Shown piece after piece: positions 34,714 to 43,811 of a DNA stretch of 64,000 bases. The DNA comes from Arcobacter porcinus (lineage in GTDB: Bacteria > Campylobacterota > Campylobacteria > Campylobacterales > Arcobacteraceae). Position 1 is the first letter of the stretch; every line of letters starts with the position of its first letter. Both the position numbers and the translations under genes were made by a program. The notes below the pieces were generated by a model that saw only the letters and a program-made list of their open reading frames with translations, searched no databases and was not told where the DNA came from. The stretch covers positions 1,860,001 to 1,924,000 of the forward strand of contig NZ_CP036246.2 of NCBI RefSeq assembly GCF_004299785.2, given 5' to 3'.

Positions 34714-35378
34714 TTATGATCATCTTCCCATTTATATCCTGAGATAATTGAATCCATATCCCCTTTTTTTCCATAAATTGAGTTGAAAACAACCAAATAA
34801 ATATGTATAGGTAGAAATATTAAAAATATCCACATAAAAATATGATGAAGTTCTCTAACTAAAGCTAAACCACCCATTAAAACCTCAATTGGTCTTAAAA
34901 TATCATATAAAAATCCACCTAATCCCTCATGATAAACATGTATATATAAAATCAATCCAGTTAAAGATATAAATATCAAAGATATATATACTGTTGAATA
35001 AGCAATAAATTGTAGTGGATTATAAAGTCCTTTTAATTTAGTATGTTCACCTATTAAAATATAATATTTAATCTGTTTTATCCACATTTTTGGAGATATA
35101 AAATCCCAAAATGAAGCTCTTTCATTTTTACTCTCTTTATCAAAGAAAAAAAGATACATTTTTCCAATAGTTACACAAATTAGTAAAAATCCAAAAATTA
35201 TATGCCAACTTCTCATTAAAGCATTTAAGAAATTTGTTGGTTCTCCTCCATTTAAAGCTGGTGCTATAAATGGAAAAGCTAAATAAAATCCTGTAAAAGT
35301 AAGAGCCGTTATAGATAAAACTCTAAGCCAGTGTGTAATTCTAAGCCATACAGAGTATTCATAATGTTTTTTTATCAT
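34710..35378 (-). CDS. hydC: Ni/Fe-hydrogenase b-type cytochrome subunit HydC
   Basis: A di-haem cytochrome b of 222 residues with four transmembrane helices. It takes electrons from HydAB to menaquinone in the membrane. Histidines of the haem sites are seen in LRITHWLRVLSI, RSWHIIFGFLLICV, IYVHVYHEG-like IHVYHEGLGG and ELHHIFMWIFLIFLPIHIYL. It is 9 bases after hydB. The family is the same as that of HyaC and of the formate dehydrogenase gamma subunit. Confidence 0.93.
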   Translation of the reverse strand: MIKKHYEYSVWLRITHWLRVLSITALTFTGFYLAFPFIAPALNGGEPTNFLNALMRSWHIIFGFLLICVTIGKMYLFFFDKESKNERASFWDFISPKMWIKQIKYYILIGEHTKLKGLYNPLQFIAYSTVYISLIFISLTGLILYIHVYHEGLGGFLYDILRPIEVLMGGLALVRELHHIFMWIFLIFLPIHIYLVVFNSIYGKKGDMDSIISGYKWEDDHK

Positions 35379-35387
35379 AGTTTATCC

Positions 35388-37124
35388 TTAACTATTGCAA
35401 GAAAAACCATATAATGGATCTACTTTGTATGTTCCTAAATCATTACCTTTTTGATCCATAACATGAACAGCACATGCAATACAAGGGTCAAAACTATGAA
35501 TAATTCTAATAATTTCAAGTGGTTGAGAAATATCTTGAACTTTTAAACCAACTAAATTTGCTTCATAAGGTCCCATTTGTCCTTTTGCATCAATTGGTCC
35601 TGCATTCCAAGTTGAAGGAACAACAGCTTGATAATTTTCAATAACTCCATTTTTTATTCTTACCCAATGAGATAACATTCCTCTTGGAACATCTCCTAAA
35701 TATCTACCTTTATACTCTTTGTTTTTATCTATTTTGTAAGATGTAAAAGTCTCTTCATCTACTTTTAAATTTTCTATTAAAGTATTAAATGTTTCTAATC
35801 CATGTTTTGCAATAGTTTTTACTTGAAGCATTCTAGCAGCTGTTCTTCCTAGAGCAGTAAATAATGCACTTTTTGGTAAACCTGTTTTAGCTAAAAATTC
35901 ATCAACTATTGGAACTACTCTTTTATTTCCTCTTGCATAAGATACTAAAATACAAGCAAGTGGTCCAACTTCCATAGCTTTTCCATCATATCTTGGAGAT
36001 TTTATCCATGAATATTTACCTTTTACATCTAAGACTTTTGAATCTACAAGCTCTTTATTCATTCCAACAGTTTTCATATCTTTTAATCCTGTATATAAAG
36101 GATTTGTTTTACCATCATAAGGATGAAGTGCTTCATCATTTTCATACCAAGCATGAGTTGCTTCTTCTGTTATTAAATCTTCATTTATATCAAATACTTT
36201 TGATAAATCTCCATCAAAAATAATTCCCGAATCAAATAAAAACTCTGTCTTATTTAACATAACTTCTTGATTAGCCATAAAGTTCATAACTCCAGCCTCT
36301 TGCGTAACTGATAACTCATCTTTATAAACACTAGCTGCCATTACGATATCTGCATGATAAGCATTTTCTATAAACTCTGCTGCATTTTTAAATAGTGTTA
36401 GGTATTCCCCCATTCTTGAAGGATCTAAGAGATCCATAATACATGTAACTCCACCTACACTTAAACTTTGAGGATGTGGTTGCTTTCCACCAAAAATAGC
36501 CATAAGTTTTGCTAAATCTCTTTGAACTTCTAATGCTTTTAAATAGTGTGATAATAAGATTAAATTTTGTTCAGCAGATAATCTATAAGTTTTATGTCCC
36601 CAATATGCATTTGCAAATGGTCCTAATTGTCCTTTTTCAACAAACTCTTTTACTCTTGTTTTAACTTTTTTTAAATCATTTTCACCTGTTGATATTGGGA
36701 AATCTGCATATTTAAACGCTTCATTTGAAGCTTTTTTTTCATCTGCATCAAGAGCTGATACAATATCAACCCAATCAAGCCCATGAAGATGATAGAAATG
36801 AACAACATGATCATGCATAAAAAGTGCCATTGACATTAAACTTCTTGTAAGTTTTGCATTTAAAGGAGGTACTATTCCTAAAGCATTTTCAACAGCCTCA
36901 ATTCCTGCTCTATAATGAGAATATGTACAAACTCCACAAATTCTTTGCATTAAAAAACCTGCATCTCTTGGATCTCTATTTTTTACTATTGTCTCTAATC
37001 CTCTCCATAAAGTTGAAGATGAATAAGCTTTTTGAATCACATTATTTTCATCAACTTCAACTTCAACTCTTAAATGTCCCTCTATTCTTGTAATTGGGTC
37101 TATTATAACTCTTTTATTTGACAC
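35388..37124 (-). CDS. hydB: [NiFe]-hydrogenase large subunit HydB
   Basis: The 578-residue catalytic subunit. The four nickel cysteines are in RICGVCTYSHYRAG near residues 62-65 and in DPCIACAVHVMDQKG near the end. GHLRVEVEVDENNVI and SVGGVTCIMD are further typical blocks. Cleavage by HydD after the final His of DPCxxCxxH would remove 24 residues. No Sec or Tat signal is present; it is exported with HydA. It is a group 1 (membrane-bound uptake) enzyme, allowing growth on H2. hydA ends 2 bases upstream. Confidence 0.97.
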   Translation of the reverse strand: MSNKRVIIDPITRIEGHLRVEVEVDENNVIQKAYSSSTLWRGLETIVKNRDPRDAGFLMQRICGVCTYSHYRAGIEAVENALGIVPPLNAKLTRSLMSMALFMHDHVVHFYHLHGLDWVDIVSALDADEKKASNEAFKYADFPISTGENDLKKVKTRVKEFVEKGQLGPFANAYWGHKTYRLSAEQNLILLSHYLKALEVQRDLAKLMAIFGGKQPHPQSLSVGGVTCIMDLLDPSRMGEYLTLFKNAAEFIENAYHADIVMAASVYKDELSVTQEAGVMNFMANQEVMLNKTEFLFDSGIIFDGDLSKVFDINEDLITEEATHAWYENDEALHPYDGKTNPLYTGLKDMKTVGMNKELVDSKVLDVKGKYSWIKSPRYDGKAMEVGPLACILVSYARGNKRVVPIVDEFLAKTGLPKSALFTALGRTAARMLQVKTIAKHGLETFNTLIENLKVDEETFTSYKIDKNKEYKGRYLGDVPRGMLSHWVRIKNGVIENYQAVVPSTWNAGPIDAKGQMGPYEANLVGLKVQDISQPLEIIRIIHSFDPCIACAVHVMDQKGNDLGTYKVDPLYGFSCNS

Positions 37125-37126
37125 TA

Positions 37127-38290
37127 TTATTCTCCTTGTGAATCTTTTGGATTTTTATACTTTGAAATAGCTGCATGTGCTGCAATTCCAATTCCTGTAA
37201 GAGTCAATAATCCAACTCCTATTTTATCAGCTGTTGCATCTGCCCCTAAACCTTTAAATATTGTATTGTACAATCTATTTGCAAGTGGTTCTTCAAGTGG
37301 TCCCATTGTATCCCAGAAATTTGGTTCACTACAACCAATACATCCATGCCCAGCTTGAATTGGCCAAGACATATGAGAGTTGAATTTATTCTTTGAACAG
37401 TTATTAAATGTATATGGTCCTTTACATCCTACTTTATATAAACAGTAACCTTGTTTAGCCCCTTCATCTCCAAACTCTTCAACAAACTCACCTGCATCAA
37501 AGTGCCCTCTTCTTTCACATAAGTCATGAATTCTTAATCCATAAGCCCATTTTGGTCTGTTATAAGCATCAAGTGCTGGTAAAGTTCCATAAAGTATATA
37601 ATGAAGTAATGTTCCAACTATATTTTTCTCACTTGGTGGACACCCTGGAACATTTATTACATGTTTATCTGTAACTTTTGATAAGGCTTGAGCTCCTGTT
37701 GGATTTGGATGAGCTGCTTGAATCCCTCCAAAAGCAGAACAAGTTCCTATTGCAAATATTGCTAAAGCATTATTAGATGCTTCGATTGCTGACTGTTCTC
37801 CTGTTTTTCCATGACCTCCAATTGTTAAAAAAGAAGCATTTTCCCCTGTTGGTATTCCACCCTCAACCATTAAAATATATCTTCCCTTATATTTTTCAAT
37901 AGCTGTTTCAAGATTGTGTTCAGCTTGCCAACCAGAAGCCGCCATCAAAGTTTCATGATATTCTAAAGAGATATAATCAAAAATAAGTGAATCAATTGTA
38001 GGAGCATCTGTTCTAAGTAAAGATTCACTACATCCTGTACACTCAGCCATATGTAACCAGATAATAGGCAACCTATCACTTAAAGTCGCTGCTTTTGCAA
38101 TTAAAGGAGAAAAGCTTGAAGGAAGAGCTAACATAGCTGTCATAGCAGCTGCCCACTTCATAAAATCCCTTCTTGATACACCTTTTTCTTCTAAGTGTGT
38201 AGTTAAAGACTTTTCTTCTTTAAAACCTTCTAAAGCTTCTAAACCAATTAATCGATTAGATAATTTTTCATAAAGTTCACTATTCTTCAA
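37127..38290 (-). CDS. hydA: [NiFe]-hydrogenase small subunit HydA
   Basis: The electron-transfer subunit with three iron-sulfur clusters. The Tat signal is VSRRDFMKWAAAMTAMLALP, which takes the HydAB dimer through the inner membrane. Cluster ligands include ECTGCSESLLR, GTCSAFGGIQ, NVPGCPPSE, CLYKVGCKGPYTFNNC and HGCIGCSEPNFWD. A C-terminal helix (GVGLLTLTGIGIAAHAAI) anchors it. I prefer the TTG at 38290, which follows AAGGAG by 5 bases. An in-frame ATG at 38347 would add 19 residues but has no Shine-Dalgarno. Either way the Tat motif lies about 40-60 residues in, which is known for this group. Confidence 0.93.
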   Translation of the reverse strand: MKNSELYEKLSNRLIGLEALEGFKEEKSLTTHLEEKGVSRRDFMKWAAAMTAMLALPSSFSPLIAKAATLSDRLPIIWLHMAECTGCSESLLRTDAPTIDSLIFDYISLEYHETLMAASGWQAEHNLETAIEKYKGRYILMVEGGIPTGENASFLTIGGHGKTGEQSAIEASNNALAIFAIGTCSAFGGIQAAHPNPTGAQALSKVTDKHVINVPGCPPSEKNIVGTLLHYILYGTLPALDAYNRPKWAYGLRIHDLCERRGHFDAGEFVEEFGDEGAKQGYCLYKVGCKGPYTFNNCSKNKFNSHMSWPIQAGHGCIGCSEPNFWDTMGPLEEPLANRLYNTIFKGLGADATADKIGVGLLTLTGIGIAAHAAISKYKNPKDSQGE

Positions 38291-38360
38291 AAATGCTCCT
38301 TGCTTATATTTTTTGTAGTTTATTTTATCTTCTTTAGCTTTAATCATTTATAAATAATAA

Positions 38361-39083
38361 TCAATAATCGATTTTAGTCAAATACAATCCATTGGGAACT
38401 ACTGGAGTTTTAAATATATGTTTTTTAACTCTTAATTGATCTTTTAAATCTTCAATACTTAATTTTTTCTCATTAATTGCTAGTAAAAATCCAACCATTA
38501 ATCTTATTTGAGATCTTAAATATGAGTTTGCTGTAAATTTAAAAACATAAATATCTCTATATTTATAAAATTTTGTATCAAAAACTTCTCTTTTTGTTTG
38601 TTCTTTTTCGCTTCCTGTTTTATGAAAATATTTAAAATCATAGATACCAATAAACTCTTTTATTGCCTCTTTTAAAAGTTCTTCATCAACACTTTTTACA
38701 TAAGTTATATATTTTTGGTTAAAAGGATTTGTATTCTTTGTTGTTATTAGATATCTATAAGTTCTTCTCTTTGCAGAAAATCTTGAATGAAAATCATCAT
38801 TTACTTTTTCTATTTTCAAAATCTTTATACTTTGAACTACTCTTCTATTTATAACTTCTCTTAATTTAATTAAATCTTCCCAGAAATCTGGTATTTCACA
38901 ATTGAATACTTGCTTTGTTGCGTGAACATCTCTATCTGTTCTTCCACTTAGAATAATTTTTGTACTAATATTTAAAGCTTTAAAGACTTTTAGAAGTTCA
39001 TCTTCAACTGTACTCTTATTTGGCTGTTTTTGACTTCCCAAAAAAGCACTTCCATCATAAGAGATAGTAAACTTTAAATTCAA
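38361..39083 (-). CDS. truA: tRNA pseudouridine synthase A
   Basis: A 240-residue enzyme that forms pseudouridine at positions 38-40 of tRNA anticodon stems. The catalytic aspartate is in LSGRTDRDVHATKQVFNCE. KRRTYRYLI, FHKTG, and SYLRSQIRLMVGFLLAI are other conserved blocks. It is followed by hydA after 13-70 bases, depending on the hydA start, so hyd transcription may start inside truA or read through from housekeeping genes upstream. Confidence 0.95.
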   Translation of the reverse strand: MNLKFTISYDGSAFLGSQKQPNKSTVEDELLKVFKALNISTKIILSGRTDRDVHATKQVFNCEIPDFWEDLIKLREVINRRVVQSIKILKIEKVNDDFHSRFSAKRRTYRYLITTKNTNPFNQKYITYVKSVDEELLKEAIKEFIGIYDFKYFHKTGSEKEQTKREVFDTKFYKYRDIYVFKFTANSYLRSQIRLMVGFLLAINEKKLSIEDLKDQLRVKKHIFKTPVVPNGLYLTKIDY

Positions 39084-39085
39084 GT

Positions 39086-40102
39086 TTAATACTCTTTTTT
39101 GATTGTTGTACTATATAAAATATAACTAGCTATTATCCAAATAAGTGGAATAATATATATTGCGTGTAAAAGAAAGTTATCTCCAATATACTTTATTAAT
39201 ATATAGTATAAAACAACTGCTAAAACTGCAAAAGCTGTTGTTTTGTTTTTTTCATATCTTGGATTAAAATATCCAAAAACAACAACTAAAAACAGAGAGA
39301 TCAAAGGAAAAATTGAAGTTAATATAAAAAAAGTAAAATCATCAAGATCTTTATTCTTCTTTAAATTACTTTTCCAAAACTTATAACTATTTTTAAAATC
39401 TTCATAATTTGAATTTTCTATTGTGTCATTTATATACATATTTTCATAATCAATTTGATTAAACTCTTTATGATCAATTATAAAAACTTTTCCACTTTCA
39501 AGTTTAAAACTAAGGTTTCCATCTTGATTTATTAAGTGTGCTTGTTCACTTATAATAAATTGCTCTTTATCTTTTTCTGTTTTAAATAGTTTTACATCTT
39601 TATATGTTTTATCATCTTTTGAAGAGATATAAATAAGCCAATCTCCAAACTTTTGTCCAAATTCACTCTCTTTTATATTAAAGTTTGCCTCTTTTTTCTT
39701 AAAATCCATAAATGTTTTTGTAAGATATTTCGTTTTTGGAATTAATCCTAAAGATATAACTAAAAGAATAGCTGTCATTAAAACTGTTATTGGTAAAAAT
39801 ATTTTTAATACTTTTAAAGGATTTAGTCCAAAAGATGTAATAACAGTAAGTTCATACTCACTTGATAATTTACCAACACTAATAGCAAGTGAAATAAAAA
39901 AAGTAATTGGTAAAGTATAAAAAATAATTTGTGGAATTGAGTAAGAGAATAGAACTATTAATTCCCGTAAACTCATTGTAATTACAGATGTAAGACTAGC
40001 AAGTTTTACTAAGAATACAACTGAAGTTATAAAAAATAGTCCTAAAAATATAGGAAAAAATGTAAGGCTAAGTTGTGTATGTAAATATCTGTTTAATCTC
40101 AA
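39086..40102 (-). CDS. LptF/LptG-family permease
   Basis: An inner-membrane protein of 338 residues of the YjgP/YjgQ family. Three helices at the N-terminus (SLTFFPIFLGLFFITSVVFL and following), a periplasmic beta-jellyroll domain from about residue 130 to 250, and three C-terminal helices. It works with the LptB ATPase to extract lipopolysaccharide or lipooligosaccharide from the inner membrane. ELIVLFSYSIPQIIFYTLPI and SSEYELTVITSFGL are typical. LptF is slightly favoured over LptG. Two bases from truA and overlapping the next gene by 4. Confidence 0.85.
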   Translation of the reverse strand: MRLNRYLHTQLSLTFFPIFLGLFFITSVVFLVKLASLTSVITMSLRELIVLFSYSIPQIIFYTLPITFFISLAISVGKLSSEYELTVITSFGLNPLKVLKIFLPITVLMTAILLVISLGLIPKTKYLTKTFMDFKKKEANFNIKESEFGQKFGDWLIYISSKDDKTYKDVKLFKTEKDKEQFIISEQAHLINQDGNLSFKLESGKVFIIDHKEFNQIDYENMYINDTIENSNYEDFKNSYKFWKSNLKKNKDLDDFTFFILTSIFPLISLFLVVVFGYFNPRYEKNKTTAFAVLAVVLYYILIKYIGDNFLLHAIYIIPLIWIIASYILYSTTIKKEY

Positions 40103-40596
40103 ATATAATCCTTAAAAAGCGTTAAAATATCAGAAAAATGTGTTATAAAAAATGCTATTGCTAAAGGAGGAATAAAAGGAATTTCTCTATTTCCACCTCT
40201 TTTTACTTGGTATATATATAAGAATATTGCAAATATTGCTGCTAAGAATACTAAAATTACAGTAGATGTAAGACCTAAAATAACTCCAAAAGATGCTAAT
40301 AAGATAACATCTCCTTCTCCCAAAGCTGTTTGAGTTTTTAAACTCTCATCTTTAAAGATTCTTGATTTTATATTTTGTATATAAAAAGTTGCCAAAAAAT
40401 TAAGAAGTACAAATGCACCACTTATTATAAATGCTGTTTTAATAGCTTCTATTAAATTCTCATTTGTTATGAAAAATGCCAAAATTAATGATATTAATAA
40501 AAGATAATCAGGAACTGCTTTATACTTAAAATCATAAACAACTAGAATCAATAAATTTATACAAAAAATTGCCAATAAAATATTTTCCATAATCAA
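40099..40596 (-). CDS. Prepilin-peptidase-like A24 membrane protein
   Basis: A 165-residue membrane protein with about five helices. The two aspartates of type IV prepilin peptidases are in VYDFKYKAVPDYLLL and ALGEGDVILLASFG (GxGD). The N-terminal methyltransferase part of full PilD enzymes is absent, so it corresponds to the short peptidase-only form. Substrates could be type IV pilins or pseudopilins, none of which is in this window. It overlaps uppS and the LptF/LptG gene by 4 bases each. Confidence 0.8.
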   Translation of the reverse strand: MIMENILLAIFCINLLILVVYDFKYKAVPDYLLLISLILAFFITNENLIEAIKTAFIISGAFVLLNFLATFYIQNIKSRIFKDESLKTQTALGEGDVILLASFGVILGLTSTVILVFLAAIFAIFLYIYQVKRGGNREIPFIPPLAIAFFITHFSDILTLFKDYI

Positions 40597-41285
40597 ACTC
40601 CTCCAAATCTTCTTTGTCTATTATAAAACTCTTCAATAATATTTTCTAACTCTTTTGAGTTAAAATCTGGCCAAAGTGTAGATGTAAAAAACATCTCTGC
40701 ATACGCATTTTGCCACAATAAATAGTTTGAAAGCCTTATTTCTCCACTTGTTCTTATAAGTAAGTCAACATTTCCTATCTCTGCTGTATCAAGACAAGCT
40801 TCGAAGTTTTTCTCATTTATTTCAAGATTTTGCTCAGTTAATTTCTTTATAGCTCTAATAATCTCATCTTTTGAACCATAATTCAGTGCTAAAACTTGAG
40901 TTAAGTTTTTATTATCTGCCGTTTTCTCTTCTACATCTTTTATAGTTTTTTGTAAAGCTTTAGAAAATTTACTTAAATCTCCAATTGCTTTAAATCTAAT
41001 ACTATTTTCCATCAAAGTTTTTAACTCATTTTTTAGATATTTATCAAGAAGTTTCATAAGATACTCTATTTCAAGTTTTGGTCTTGCCCAGTTTTCAGTA
41101 GAAAAAGCATACAAAGTTAAATATTTAATACCTATTTTTGCACAATAAGTTGTGATTTCTCTTACAACTTTTGCACCCTCTTCATGACCTGCTGTTCTAT
41201 TTAATCCCTTATTTTTCGCCCATCTTCCATTTCCATCCATTATTATTGCAATATGATTTAAGGAATTATTAGAAGTTTGCTCCAT
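40593..41285 (-). CDS. uppS: Undecaprenyl diphosphate synthase
   Basis: A cis-prenyltransferase of 230 residues that makes the C55 lipid carrier for peptidoglycan and surface glycans. HIAIIMDGNGRWAKNKGL holds the catalytic Asp and the phosphate-binding Arg, and LYAFSTENWARPKLEIEYLM, LLIRTSGEIRLSNYLLWQ and FFTSTLWPDF are conserved. It starts at the coaBC stop codon, sharing one base. Confidence 0.97.
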   Translation of the reverse strand: MEQTSNNSLNHIAIIMDGNGRWAKNKGLNRTAGHEEGAKVVREITTYCAKIGIKYLTLYAFSTENWARPKLEIEYLMKLLDKYLKNELKTLMENSIRFKAIGDLSKFSKALQKTIKDVEEKTADNKNLTQVLALNYGSKDEIIRAIKKLTEQNLEINEKNFEACLDTAEIGNVDLLIRTSGEIRLSNYLLWQNAYAEMFFTSTLWPDFNSKELENIIEEFYNRQRRFGGV

Positions 41286-42496
41286 TATTTATACTCTTTT
41301 TCAAAAAAATCTAAAATTTCTAAAGATAAATTTAATTTATCTCCATTAAAGCTTTTCTCAAAGTTTTTTCCTATTAATTCTATTTTATTATTTGATGTTC
41401 CAAAACTATCAGAGTTTTCTAAGATATTAAGGCAAACAGCATCTAATGATTTTTTTATAAGCATATTTTGTGCATTCTTTTGTGCATTTTCTTTATCCAT
41501 TTCTGCTTTGAATCCAATACTATAAAAATAGTTTTTTGGAAGAGTATTCAATATATCTATATTTTGAACTAATTCTAGGGAAAAACTATCTCCTAAACTC
41601 TCTTTTTTTAGTTTTCCTTCATATGTTTTTTTAGGAATATAATCACTAACAGCTGCTGCTTTAAAGAGATATGGTTTTTTATATAAATTCGCATTTTCCA
41701 TAAAATAAAGTAAACTATCTAACATCTCTTTAGAACTCTCTACAACTCTTAATTCTATGTTTTTAGCAATATTTTCATATCCTCTTGTACTTACAAGCTT
41801 TACATTTGCACCTTTATAATAAAGTGCCATTGCCATAGATGATGCCATTTTCCCACTTGAAAAGTTTGAAATATATCTTACCTCATCAATTTTTTCTAAT
41901 GTTCCACCACCACTTATTACAGCATCTCTATTTTCCCAATATTCACTTTTTAATAATTCTCTTGCAGTTTGATGAAAAACATCTATTGGTTCAGCCATAG
42001 CACCATTTCCAATATCTTTACAAGCTAACTCTTTAGTTTGTGTATCAACAATTTTAAATCCAAGTGAATTTAATTTTTTTAAACTCTCTTTTGTAATACT
42101 ATTTTCTATCATATTTGTATTTGCAGCAGGAGCCAAAACAATTGGTTTTTTACAAGCAAGAACTGTTTGTAAAAGTAAATTATCTGCAATTCCATTTGCA
42201 ATTTTATTGATGCTATTTGCACTAAGTGGTGCAAGTACAAATATATCTGCCCATTTTGTAATATCTATATGATTATAGTTTTGATTTTTTTCCCAGTTTT
42301 CTGTTGTTTCATCTAGCGCTCTGTTTTGAGATATTACCTCAAAAGTTAAAGGTGTAATAAACTTCTTTGAAGCTTCACTCATAAGAACTTTTACATTTGC
42401 TCCAGCTTTTATATATAGTCTTACAAGCTCTAAACTCTTATAAATTGCAATAGAACCTGTAACTCCTAGAAGTATATTTTTACCTTTTAAAATCAT
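41285..42496 (-). CDS. coaBC: Bifunctional phosphopantothenoylcysteine synthetase/decarboxylase
   Basis: A 403-residue coenzyme A synthesis enzyme. The N-terminal flavin decarboxylase (CoaC) has LLGVTGSIAIYKSLELVR and APLSANSINKIANGIADNL, with LAPAANTNM as the substrate block. The C-terminal CTP-dependent synthetase (CoaB) has AVISGGGTLEKIDEVRYISN, FSSGKMASSMAMALY and KAAAVSDYIPK. It joins 4'-phosphopantothenate to cysteine and decarboxylates the product. Overlaps glmU by 4 bases. Confidence 0.96.
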   Translation of the reverse strand: MILKGKNILLGVTGSIAIYKSLELVRLYIKAGANVKVLMSEASKKFITPLTFEVISQNRALDETTENWEKNQNYNHIDITKWADIFVLAPLSANSINKIANGIADNLLLQTVLACKKPIVLAPAANTNMIENSITKESLKKLNSLGFKIVDTQTKELACKDIGNGAMAEPIDVFHQTARELLKSEYWENRDAVISGGGTLEKIDEVRYISNFSSGKMASSMAMALYYKGANVKLVSTRGYENIAKNIELRVVESSKEMLDSLLYFMENANLYKKPYLFKAAAVSDYIPKKTYEGKLKKESLGDSFSLELVQNIDILNTLPKNYFYSIGFKAEMDKENAQKNAQNMLIKKSLDAVCLNILENSDSFGTSNNKIELIGKNFEKSFNGDKLNLSLEILDFFEKEYK

Positions 42497-43791
42497 TTTT
42501 TCTTACTTTCAAAATGTTTATAAAAGTATCCATCAATCTGTCTTGATTTTGCTCTTGTTACATATAATTGACCTTTTTTCAAATTATCTGTAACAGTTGT
42601 TCCAGCACCAATTATTACATCATCTTCAACAGTAATTGGAGCTACAAATTGTGTATCACTTCCTACAAAAACATTTTTTCCTATAATTGTTTGGTGTTTT
42701 TTTACTCCATCATAATTACAAGTAATTGTTCCACAACCAATATTTGTCCCACTATCTATAAAACAATCTCCTAAATAGCTTAAATGCCCAGCTTTTACTC
42801 CATTTAATTCAGCTTTTTTTGTCTCAACAAAATTCCCAATATGTGTATCTTTTATTTTACAATCAGGTCTTACTCTTGCAAGTGGTCCAACATCGCTATT
42901 TTCTATAATAGAGCTTTCTATTATTGAGTTTGTTTTTATATGAGAGTTTATAATCTTTGTATTTCCAAGAAGAGTAACTCCATTTTCAATAATACTCTCA
43001 CCTTCTATTTCAACTCCATCTTCAATATAGATAGTTTCAGGCAGTCTCATAATCACACCAGCTTTTAAGAACTCTTGCTTTATTCTGTTTTGATGAATAA
43101 CTTCAGCATCAGCTAACTCAACTTTTGAATTAACTCCTTTAAAATTCTCTTCACTTACATAGATTGGTTTTAACTCTAAGTTTTGATTAATAGCCATCTC
43201 AACTAAATCAGTTATGTAGTACTCTTTTTGATTATTATTGTTATTTAGTTTTGATAAGTTTTCAAGTAAAAACTTTGTACAAAACTGATAGATACCAGCA
43301 TTTGCTGTTGTTATTTTAAGCTCATTTTCATTTGCATCTTTTTGTTCAACTATTTTTTTTACATTATCATTTTCTATAACAACTCTTCCATATCCATCTG
43401 CACTTTTTAAGTTTAAAACAGACATTACAATTGTTGCATCTAAATCAAACTTCTTTAACTCTGTTGCCTGAATAAGTGGCATATCAGCATTTAAAACCAA
43501 AACTTTCTCATATTTTGGAATAATATTCATAACAGCTCCACCAGTTCCTGGATAGTTTGCATGATCTTGTATTACAAAATTTATATTTGAAAAATATTTT
43601 TCTATCTCTTCTTGTACTCTTTCAAATTGATGATATAAAACAACTGTAATATCATCACTTATTTTTAGTGCTTCTTTTATAGAGTAGTAAATCATTGGCT
43701 TTCCTGAAATTCTATGCAGAACTTTTGGTAAAGTTGATTTCATTCTAGTTCCTTGACCTGCTGCAAGAATTATTACTGATTTTTTATTCAA
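42493..43791 (-). CDS. glmU: Bifunctional GlcNAc-1-P uridylyltransferase/GlcN-1-P acetyltransferase
   Basis: A 432-residue enzyme that makes UDP-GlcNAc. The N-terminal pyrophosphorylase begins ILAAGQGTRMKSTLPKVLH with VLNADMPLI for metal binding. The C-terminal left-handed beta-helix has GPLARVRPDC, GNFVETKKAELNGVKAGHLS and GTITCNYDGVKKHQT. UDP-GlcNAc feeds peptidoglycan, lipid A and, in this window, PseB, the first step of pseudaminic acid synthesis at 58728-59720. Confidence 0.97.
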   Translation of the reverse strand: MNKKSVIILAAGQGTRMKSTLPKVLHRISGKPMIYYSIKEALKISDDITVVLYHQFERVQEEIEKYFSNINFVIQDHANYPGTGGAVMNIIPKYEKVLVLNADMPLIQATELKKFDLDATIVMSVLNLKSADGYGRVVIENDNVKKIVEQKDANENELKITTANAGIYQFCTKFLLENLSKLNNNNNQKEYYITDLVEMAINQNLELKPIYVSEENFKGVNSKVELADAEVIHQNRIKQEFLKAGVIMRLPETIYIEDGVEIEGESIIENGVTLLGNTKIINSHIKTNSIIESSIIENSDVGPLARVRPDCKIKDTHIGNFVETKKAELNGVKAGHLSYLGDCFIDSGTNIGCGTITCNYDGVKKHQTIIGKNVFVGSDTQFVAPITVEDDVIIGAGTTVTDNLKKGQLYVTRAKSRQIDGYFYKHFESKKK

Positions 43792-43811
43792 AATATTTTC
43801 CTTTTTTGCTT

